Origin: Adiantum capillus-veneris
Lineage: Eukaryota; Streptophyta; Polypodiopsida; Polypodiales; Pteridaceae
NCBI GenBank assembly: GCA_014529385.2
Contig: CM043942.1
Coordinates: forward strand, 48,714,244-48,778,243
Direction of reading: 5' to 3'
Length of the DNA stretch: 64,000 bases
The notes beneath the pieces were generated by a model. That model was not told the origin of the DNA, did no database searches, and was given only the letters and a program-made list of their open reading frames with translations. A program made the position numbers and the translations under genes. This document shows positions 55,674-64,000 of this stretch, one piece after another. How positions within the stretch are numbered: the stretch's first letter is position 1; every line of letters begins with the position of its first letter.

Positions 55674-58444
55674 TGTAAGGTCTCTGACCCCGATCAAAAA
55701 GAGCACCATTGTACCTTGAAATGAATATACTGAAAAAAGTCACTATTTTTAGCTTTCAGAATTCTGTCTCAGTGCCATGATTTTTAGAATATTTTAAGGC
55801 TTTGAAATGTGAATTAAAATAATTTTTGTAAAAAATTTCCAAAAATAGTAAGTTTTTGGTCACCCGCCCCGTCCAGTTTTGACCGTCTCGAAAAACTGCA
55901 CCTGTACCCCGAATTTCAAAAAAATGCATTTTCGGACCCCAGGGGCTGCTAAATATGGCAGGTACTTGGGCCAGTACGCCTTAGTTAGAGCTTGCTATAG
56001 AAATTTTCGGCATCAAATTCCGACTCGTATGACCCGTTTTAGCCTAAGATCAATTTTTCCCAAAATTGTTCGGGGAGGCACGGGGGCTCGAGGCTGTGTG
56101 GGAGTAGGTTCCAAGCCACTCCAGGTCAGCTTTAGCAGCTAGGGGGCGTCTTTTGTCCTTGTGGGAGTCTTGGGAGAGTTTCCAAGCTTGCAACTAAGTG
56201 TGAGAGCCAGTTAACCAAGCCAACTGGACACTTGGTGGGTAGGCAACTGGACTTGCCATGCTTAACTGGAGTAGCTCCCAGATTCAAATAGCAAGCAGGT
56301 TCGATTTTCAGCTTGAGGAGGCCTATTTAAAGGTGTGCTTACACACACACACACATGCTCACACACACACCCAGTACACACACACACACCTATACACACC
56401 TTGGGGAGGTGCTGCCGGCACACACACAATTTTTGAAGGAGAAGCAAGGAGGGAGGTGCTGCTGAAATTCTCATCTTGAGGATTCATTGGATCAGAAAAA
56501 TCAGAGGATTATCAGCCCTAATCACAGTAATTATGGTTTAATTACGGTTCTTCTTAAATCTCATCATTACTCTCCCATATTCTTCGTCTACTATGCCTAC
56601 TTTCAGCTAAAATTCCCAATAGCTGCTCTCTAAGTTTACATAGCTATACTCCATTACATAATCATTATTCAATTAGCTAAATTATGCAGCCATTCATCAT
56701 CCTTAATCAAGGATTAATACATGATTAGGAAAGATTATCTCTCTAGGCAGCATAGTTAATAAATTGATAGCCCAGTAATAGTGTAGATTTGATGAAATTC
56801 ATTCTTTTACCACTCAATAGTGTTGTAATTAAATTAGAATCAATCTTCTCCCACATTAAAATGTGATTAAGGCTGAAAATTAATCCGTCATTAGGCCATT
56901 AAGAAGAGAATTTTCTATCACACATGCCTGCGGTAATTCTGCATCTTCAAATTGCTCTAAGAAAATGATTGAGCTTGCTTCCTTCATATCTTTTGTAAAT
57001 CAATTAGTAAAATTCTGAATTTCTTAATCATCTAAGCCAAGTGATTGACCTTAGAACCAGTTCCCATAGGGTAAGTAAAGAATTACCCTCAAAATTGCTA
57101 GGTCTCGAAGGAAACGTCTAATCTCTTGCATAAGGAGGATTCTTTAATGATTCTAATCTGCCAATTGGTTTGTTATGATGCTCTCGGACTTTATCTCTTT
57201 TCCAAGTTTATCATTTAAAGTAGTGAGTAAAAGGGCCCCGGTTAAGAGAACTCCCTTTCGGTGGTGCCCATGACCGCGAGGCGGGAACGAGCAATGTGAA
57301 CGGAAAGGGAAAAGCTCCCATGGATGAACAAATACGGGCCATCTCACGGGCCATTGACGAAGAAATGGAAGAGGTAGATCATAATTTCATTCAAGTTGTT
57401 TAATTTAACATTGCATACGTTTAGCTAGTAATGAACATATCCCCAAAAATGTTGGAGAAATCCGACGGAAATCTCGGCATTAAATTCATTTGTACATTAA
57501 AGTTTAAAGTAGGAAAGAAATGATTGATGGGTATGCTGTTTGCAATAGGAAAGAATGTCTACTAGGAAAAATTTAGCTCGACATGTTCATTCTATTTCCA
57601 ATGTCGAATCAGTCCTGACTCCCCTACTGATCACAGGGGGCAGAGTTCCTCGTTAAGGGATCTTGAATCCACGACTTGCTTTTTATGCGGTGCATACCCA
57701 CGACTTGCTTTCTATGCGGTGGGAACCCATGTCTTGCTTTCTATGCGGTGGGAGTGTCCATGTCGTGCTTTCTATGCGGTGGACATACCTAGTTGTATGG
57801 GCAGCTAGGCGACAACGGGAGGAGTAAACTCTTGCTGGAGGGGGGATGTTGTACCTCCAGAACATTGGAATTTTAATGAATAAGTTTGAGTAGAATTTTT
57901 TCTAGGATACTGTCTTGGTGCCGTTTGCAATACTGATTGAAGGGCTGTCTTAACGAGCAATGTGATTCGGAATCTAATCAAGGAATCTCTATGTTGAACA
58001 ACCATTGTGGTAGTAATTAGGACACACAAGGAAGTGTGAGTGTGGGGGTTTGGATCAGGTTACCAATGCCTATGAGAAGGGTGGTCCCGATTGGTCGGGA
58101 ACTCTTTGTCCCCATAGTGTTAATATCGATACTAGTAATACTCATTGCCTCTAGAGCGGCGAAGTCTCAAGTGTACGTGCCTCTAAAACATGGGAAAAAA
58201 GGCACTCGAGGTTTCTCTCCTCTTGGAAGGTGGGTCTTAGGATAGCTAGATAGTTTAAGTAGGCTTCCCCTGCGAGGTGGAGCTAGATCTCTTTGCTAGT
58301 AGGCTCGAACTTGATTCACTTTGTGATGAGAGATCGTCCGTTAGTTGAACCCTGAACCACTTTGTTTGCTTCTGTTATAGATCTAGTGGTCACCAGGTTC
58401 ACCATCAGATCCGCCGTTTGATACGGCGGGGTGGGGACCTCACA
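55674..58444 (+). repeat. Element B 3' LTR
   Basis: 2771 bp, from TGTAAGGTCTC to GGGGACCTCACA. It is uninterrupted and so gives the reference for the split 5' LTR. It contains a TATA-like box (56324-56331), CA-rich tracts (56340-56400) and the 29-bp minisatellite. The small frames inside are LTR shadows. Confidence 0.95.
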
Positions 58445-58449
58445 ATTAC
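58445..58449 (+). repeat. Target site duplication of element B (right)
   Basis: ATTAC, matching 24163-24167. Confidence 0.9.
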
Positions 58450-58676
58450 TGAACGAAATAAGGTTGTCTTCAGTAAGGGTGAAGGGGATCAGATGCAGAT
58501 CCTCAACTATGATGAATTCTGGGAGCATATTTTTGCAAGAAGTAAAGCCAAAGAGAATGCTAAGCTGGAAGTAGCAGGTTCAGTTTCAGAGGAGCTTAAT
58601 TTGAGCAAGAAGAAAAGGTAAAAAATGAATTTAATGCTCGAACAGATTATATGAATTTTTTTCAAAGATTGCTCGC
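58450..58676 (+). pseudogene. Element A internal sequence resumed after B
   Basis: The frame 58418-58621 is open. From about 58450 it encodes a Lys/Glu-rich stretch (ERNKVVFSKGEGDQMQILNY, ARSKAKENAKLEVAG) ending in basic residues. Composition resembles the coding part on the other side of B. It is a part of element A interrupted by B; I make no attempt to combine the parts. Confidence 0.5.
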
Positions 58677-59462
58677 ATGGACGCTATCTCTAATAATGGT
58701 TCCACTGAAGACATAAATTGTACAGCAAGTGGTTCACAAGTTGTTGACCTTGATATGGGTTATTATGAAGGAGTTCATCAAGCAGATGAGCCTCTACAGG
58801 ACATTACTAAAACTATCAGTACTATAGCCGAGCAGGGCAACATGTTTGTTGCAGATGACGAAGCTATTATATACACAGTAGCTGATGAAGTGATGAAAAT
58901 TATGGACCCAACACAGGATGAGCCTGAGGATGTCAATGAACCTATGATTGCTACTAACAATATCCTTGCTGATGTTGCTATCACAAAAGAGGATTCTATA
59001 ATCGATGAATTTGTGTCTAGATATGAAGGAGATGTTTACGACAGTATAGAAGAGCTTTCTGATGCATATACCTCTTCAGAGGGGGTGCCAGATGAGCCTT
59101 TACAGCTCTATAATGTATTGCTAAGTAACATGGATGCAGATGAGGAAGCAGAGGGTGATATCGAGGAGTATTTCTTGGATCATATTGATTGTGAACAGGT
59201 TATCGACAGAGATTTTACATATACGCCTGTACATGGACTACATGAGGAGATAACTCCTACAGTTTTGGTTAATGTTGAGACTTCTAAGAGTGATTTTCCC
59301 GAGGATGCTATGGATGAAGATCTACAGGATAAAGCTGTTTTTCATGATCAAGCTGAAGTCCCAACAGGTGAAAATTCATCTGATGATACAGGTCGAGAGA
59401 CTCCCAAGTTTTTCTTGATGGCTATGAAGCTAGAGGGGGTGATGATGCTAAATCATCCTTGA
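58677..59462 (+). pseudogene. Element A acidic ORF, function unknown
   Basis: A 261-residue open frame from MDAISNNGSTEDINC. It is strikingly acidic (runs such as MDADEEAEGDIEEYFLDHID and AMDEDLQDKAVF) with hardly any Lys/Arg, and is probably disordered. I see no zinc motif, transmembrane segment or catalytic motif. Pol-less LTR elements usually lack long ORFs, so an open, compositionally biased frame here is notable. Function unknown. Confidence 0.5.
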
Positions 59463-59608
59463 TACGGCATAAAATGCACAGGGTTTTCATTTGCTTGGAC
59501 AATGTGCTAGATGTGGCTAGATTTGGATGCTATGCCTATTGATGCTTATGTCAGTGATGTCTTGGCTGCCAGTAAAAGGGAGCCAGATTTCTTTAATGAT
59601 TTCTGTTA

Positions 59609-59929
59609 ATGCGCTTAAGTTGCCAACAGTTTACAGTATGTGGGTGCTGCTCAGGTGAAGCTCTAGTATATTGCGGAGCCCATCAATGTTATGTGATCTT
59701 GATGGTGTTTGATCCAAGAGATTCTAAGGATATTCATAAGAAGATTCAATATGGATGGATATTGATCAGTATGCATAGTAATTGCGTGCTATTTGAACCA
59801 GGGGTAGCATATCTACACCAGAAATTCTTGATGTTGATTGATACAAGAAATGTATGCGCATGTGGATATTATGATGCTTCAGTGTGTGGGCAATTTCTTG
59901 TTATCCCATTTGATCCTGGGAGTTACTAA
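59609..59929 (+). pseudogene. Element A small Cys-rich ORF, function unknown
   Basis: A 106-residue frame with eight or so cysteines (CGCCSGEALVYCGAHQCYV, later VCACGYYDASVCGQF) and hydrophobic stretches. It lies between the acidic ORF and the 3' non-coding region. No family is recognised, and the chance-ORF possibility is real. Confidence 0.35.
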
Positions 59930-60509
59930 AGTGCAAGTTGCAGATGCAGAGGATACTAGATGCCTGATGCAGCACGCTGCATGATGCAAGGATTTGTTTT
60001 CTAGATTATGCTAAGTTAGAAGTGTGTTTGGTTATGCATTCAATAAGGTAACATGGCTGGCTTCCAGATGACTTCTTTGAAAAATTGTTGAAGTATCTTT
60101 ACATCTTTTGAGTTGGTTCTGCTACTAGAACTTGAGGTAAAGGACTTGACAGCCATTCCGTGTGCAGACAGAGTAAGGCATACTTGAGCTTGACAGGGTT
60201 CCTTAAAGAGAGCTTAATGGTCAAGCCGTGTGCATCATTAACTGGAGCACTTGAGTCTGGCGGGGTTCACTAAATAGGTTCTCCATAATTGAATGCTTTG
60301 AAGATACGGTTCAGAGACTTTTGATGGGCAGGTACATAATGATTAAGCTAGAACATTGATGATAGGGTATAAGCCTTATTTCATTTTTTTTGTAAGTTTA
60401 TTAGTTACGATAGTCTGATGATGGAAAAGAGCTTAAGGTACCTAAAGCAGATGCATATTGAAGTGTAGTTGGCACAGACCGGAGGCTGTGCAGGTTCAGA
60501 GGGGGTGGA
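59930..60509 (+). other. Element A 3' non-coding region and purine tract
   Basis: No gene is seen. Two partly similar passages around 60140-60280 share GTGTGCA and GGGTTC(C/A) wording. The end, CAGGTTCAGAGGGGGTGGA (60491-60509), is the likely polypurine tract before the LTR. Confidence 0.6.
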
Positions 60510-62030
60510 TGTCGTTCAGCTCTATTGCCATGTAGAGAAACAGAGAAGACAAATGCAAGCTAAGCTTCTTTGAAGCCTACACATTTAATGGTCAACGATC
60601 AGGGCTTGTTAATAGGCCAAGTTTAATGATTAATGTATGCCAGATGCGGATTTAAAAGGCAACTGATACCTTAATGATGCCAAAAATGACTATGCTTGAA
60701 GTGAGCACATATGGGATTTTATGATCTAGAACTGTAGTGCTTGAAGTGCTCTACTGGCCTGTCTTTACGGCTCATCGATTGGAGCTAAGAAGTTATGGCA
60801 TATTGAAGTTTGAGTCGATTGCAGATCGTACCAGATTGGGCAATTGCAGCTGAGGTGAAAAAATAAAATGAATGCATAGGCCTGAAGTGCTCACTTTATG
60901 GAGTGCGTCGGTATTTTCGGAGCAGTGATCAGAGTCCTCGGTCGCCAAGATATTAGCCGTTAAAGATTCACCGGGGGCCGGCTTCGTACCAGTTCGGTCC
61001 GCTCGATTGGAGTGCAGCAAAGTAAGTGCTCGAAGAGAATCTTGTCCAAAATATTATCTTCGACAGTGCATTGATAGTAGCTACATGTACGTCAAATGTG
61101 GTGTACGTCTCATTAAGTACAAAAACTGCCTGAAGAGTTCATGTGATCTCATGGAAAGCATTGATTGCGGGATTGACCACGAGGGGAGAGAATCCTTGAT
61201 GAGACTATTAACAAGGACTACTCGAAAGAGATGTCGTGCTTGGCAGTGCTTTGGCCGACATGTATGCTAAATGTGATGCCCTTACAAAGGCTATGGCCAC
61301 CCATACTCACAATTCAAATGGCCGCCCAAGGGCCACAACCTTGGCCGCCCACTTAATAAAAACTAAGGGCTTTAGTGTGTAAGGGTAAAATAAAAAGCAA
61401 AGCATGGCGGGCAAGCTAGACAGCGAGGGGCGCAGGGGGTGATGATGCTCGCAGCGCCTTCCCTGAGGCTCAGACGAGCATGCTCGTGAAGCGAAAAACT
61501 CCTCGGCAGCCCAGGGAAACCACTTTCGAAGCCTGTCCCGGTGAATTTCATGCTGGTCGAACCCCGGCCCTGCCACGTCATAAATAGGACTCCCACGCCA
61601 CGTCAGCGATGGTGCCGTCGTTGCAGGCTGTGGGTAAGTGAGACGGGGTGAGGAAAGAGAAAAAAATATAGGGTTACGAGGGGGAAGCAAGAGAGGCATG
61701 AGGAGGATCTCGATTAGGAGAAAAAGAAACGCTCTCTCTCTCCCGCGCTCTCTCTCTCTCTCGTTCGTGTTGGGGACAACAGGGCAAGGAAGGCTTTTTC
61801 TCTCTCTCTCGAGTTTTCACAAGGGGCAAGCCAAGGCGAGGAGGAAGAAGGTAAGCAAGCGGAGCTTGAGAAGAGCTTCTCGAGGCAAGAAAGAAAAGCA
61901 AGGGAGGAAGCTTGTTGAGGCAAGCAAGTAGGTCGAGAAGAGCTTGTTGAGGCAAGCAAGCGAAGCAAGAGAGGCATGCGGAGGATCTCGATTAGGAGAA
62001 AAAAAACGCTCTCTCTCTCTCTCTCTCCCG

Positions 62031-62066
<36 letters not shown>

Positions 62067-62239
62067 GTTCGTGTTGGGGACGACACGGCAACGAAGGATT
62101 TTTCTCTCTCTCTCTCTCGAGTTTTCACAAGGGGCAAGCCAAGGCAAGGAGGAAGAAGGCAAGCAAGCGGAGCTTGAGAAGAGCTTGTCGAGGCAAGCAA
62201 GAAAAGCAAGGGAGGAAGCTTGTCGAGGCAAGCAAGTAG
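60510..62239 (+). repeat. Element A 3' LTR (interrupted)
   Basis: It matches the left LTR from its first base. From about 61697 it contains a segment that is then repeated at about 61975-62239 (see next entry). It is cut at 62240 by an E-family LTR. No gene is present. Long minus-strand Arg/Glu frames are shadows of (CT)n tracts. Confidence 0.85.
61697..62239 (+). repeat. ~275-bp tandem duplication in element A 3' LTR
   Basis: Two units, about 61697-61970 and 61975-62239, both run from GCATG(A/C)GGAGGATCTCGATT through (CT)n tracts and CGTTCGTGTTGGGGAC to GGCAAGCAAG minisatellite sequence. The left LTR has this passage only once (about 22689-22925), so the duplication is specific to this LTR. 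Confidence 0.85.
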
Positions 62240-64000
62240 TGATAGCCGTTTTTCGGCTCTTCGTAATTGTCACAGTGATTTACCTCACCCTACCAAAATC
62301 ACCCAAACACTGTGGCTATCCCTACCATTTCACTGTACATAGGCGTGCGTGAGTCACGGGACTTTTCCCATATCTTCTTAAAAAACCTCAATTAGCTAGT
62401 CATTGGGCTAGTTGAGCCAAAAAAAATAAAAAAAATAAAAAATATAAGTATATTATGGCCCATGCGTATGTAAATATTTCTTTGTATATAGGGCCTAAAT
62501 AAAGGATTTTTTCATAATTATTTTGGTATTTATTTAAATATTTCTACCTAGGTGTGTTATTTATTCTCTGTACATTGCCTCACCATTACCACAATTTTTC
62601 TTACCATTTTTCATATTCTTTATTCCATATAGAAATATTTTCATGTAAGCTTCTCTTATATTTGGTGTAACTCCACCCCAACAAAAATCCAAAAAAACTA
62701 GTTTTATTTATGTGTATATTTTTTCACTATTGTGATTTTTCCCTTCCTACATCTATTTTGTTTTTTTTAGAACACCAAAATATTTATCTTTTTATGGTAG
62801 CCTCATAATGAGAGAGATTTCTTTTGACCCCTTTATATTTTTTCCACTTATATTATTTATATTTGACATGTACATATTTTTTAGACCCCTCAATATTTGA
62901 TTTTCTTAGTTGTACTATTCACTTATATCATAATCTCAACAATATCTTCAATTATAGACTACCAAATAAGGTCAAGGGTAGGTGGCATGCATACATACAC
63001 TATGGAGGGCTCACTCTTGGAGGTATTCAAAAAATCATCAAAGAAGAACCCCACAAGGACCTTGTGCAGTGGAAAAAAACGGTCGGTTTTGCTGAATTTT
63101 AAAGTTCACTTGCTCTCGAATTTGAAAAGGTGATACAAACAAAATTGTAGCTCGTGGGCTGAACTTTTGCCTCAATTTTTTTCATATTTTTTTGAGCTAC
63201 GAGCTGTGAGCTATGATTTTATTAGTGGACCCCAGTTTTCCCATGCTATGCAGCCACACTCTCTCTCCACTTTATCATTTTCCTCTTTCACACACACTTC
63301 TCCACTCATCATCCCCACCTCTCTCACCACTCCTCTCTGCAGCCTTACTCACCTTCTCCCAACCTTGAACAATAAGAGAAACCATGGTGAACTCATACCT
63401 CCCACACACAATTCCCTTCAAAAATTGACCACCTAGTCTCCTTTTTCCGCCTCCAATTTACCCATATCAACAAAAAAACCACAAAATTCAGCCTCTTCTC
63501 TTAAAAGACAGCATCATGGTGGTTGATTACTCGCTTCAATTACCTTGTTTCTCAAGGAAGGTCAAGAGTGGAGAAAAAATGTTACCGTCAAAGCTAGTGA
63601 CCGTCAACAAGCGTCAAAATTGGCCCTACTCAAGACACTTGGAGCATCAACCTTGTAAGAAATCCACTTTTTCTTACCTCTTAAGAGTTTTTATTCCTTA
63701 TTTGTATCCTACATGGATACTCCCATTGTAAATATCCAATTCCATTTGTAAATTAATACTAACTCTACTAACACTAACCCACTATGAAAAGTCATATCAC
63801 CTCCATTTCTCTCCTCTCTCTTTCCCCACCAACTTCTTGATAATTCCAAGCAAAAGAAATTAGATAAATTGCTGAAAATCAACAAAACCCTAAGAGAAGG
63901 CACTAATGCCAATTGCGAGCCAAAGTTGTCACCTATTGGTTCATTACTCTCCTCTGGTGTGACAAAAACGGAGCTCGAGTCACGAGGCTGTACAGAGAGG
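62240..64000 (+). mobile_element. E-family LTR in plus orientation, running off the window
   Basis: Starts TGATAGCCGTTTTTCGGC and follows, in reverse complement, the element E LTR from 5381 downwards (GCATGC-rich passage near 62985, CACACACACTTCTCCACTCA near 63290, TCCTACATGGATACTCCCAT near 63707). It is clearly more diverged than the two E LTRs are from each other. It could be a solo LTR or the 5' LTR of a full copy beyond the window. Similarity fades near 63880. No gene is seen. Confidence 0.88.

Larger units (their letters stand above)
24168..58444 (+). mobile_element. Element B: Ty3/gypsy chromovirus
   Basis: LTRs begin TGTAAGGTCTC and end GGGGACCTCACA. The 5' LTR (24168-50581) is split by element C; the 3' LTR is 55674-58444. 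A 5-bp target duplication ATTAC flanks the whole. An iMet-type primer site, gag with zinc knuckle, protease, RT, RNase H, integrase and a C-terminal chromodomain identify a plant chromovirus. Without C it is about 10.6 kb. The coding region is broken, with on the order of ten breaks. LTR divergence by eye is about 2-7%, depending on the segment, so it is older than C. Confidence 0.93.
21495..62239 (+). mobile_element. Element A: pol-less LTR retrotransposon (LARD-like) carrying its own ORFs
   Basis: LTRs start TGTCGTGCAGCTC at 21495 and TGTCGTTCAGCTC at 60510 and are closely similar for well over 1 kb. A primer-site candidate follows the left LTR, and a purine tract (CAGAGGGGGTGGA) precedes the right one. 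The element's own internal DNA is 23689-24167 and 58450-60509; the rest is the nested element B. That internal DNA has no RT, RNase H, integrase or protease that I can see, so A is non-autonomous. The right LTR is interrupted at 62240 by an E-family LTR, so the true end and target duplication lie beyond what can be seen. Confidence 0.8.

Overview
The window looks like a gene-poor, repeat-dense stretch of a land-plant nuclear genome. The grounds are a Ty3 element with the extra archaeal-type RNase H of the plant Tat lineage, a chromodomain Ty3 element with a tRNA-iMet type primer site, a Ty1/copia element, a Helitron, and many long (CT)n, (AT)n and (CA)n tracts. I cannot tell fern, lycophyte, gymnosperm or angiosperm from sequence alone. 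I found no convincing host protein gene, tRNA, rRNA or CRISPR array. Almost everything from 2.8 kb onward is mobile DNA or its decay.

Left part (1-16 kb): microsatellites and short duplicated blocks, then a minus-strand Tat-lineage Ty3 element (called E here, 2782-14645). E is followed by about 360 bp of the 3' end of a second copy that shares the right LTR, so this is the remnant of a head-to-tail pair. Two repeat blocks (A and B) flank it on both sides in permuted order.

Middle (15.9-21.5 kb): a decayed minus-strand Helitron with a zinc/OB-like N-terminal region, a DUF6570-like domain, a HUH Rep domain and a PIF1-type helicase. What looks like a LINE 3' tail abuts the end of the helicase.

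Right part (21.5-64 kb): a four-deep Russian doll. Element A (LTRs at 21495-23688 and from 60510) has no recognisable pol and carries its own ORFs. Chromovirus B (24168-58444, target duplication ATTAC) sits inside A. Ty3 element C (24844-48500, target duplication CACAT, tRNA-Asp-like primer site) sits inside the 5' LTR of B. Copia element D (38573-43576, target duplication TAAAT) sits inside C. An E-family LTR in plus orientation (62240 onward) interrupts the 3' LTR of A. The order of arrival is therefore A, then B, then C, then D, with the E-family LTR also later than A.

The most unusual content is in C. It has a second retropepsin-like domain after integrase, two consecutive integrase-type zinc-binding modules, a 3.4-kb unrecognised coding block near its 3' LTR, and nine scattered copies of a 20-nt palindrome-centred motif in its LTRs and non-coding parts. 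All LTR elements are described as fossils: family, parts and approximate state only. All similarity and divergence statements are by-eye readings, not computed alignments.
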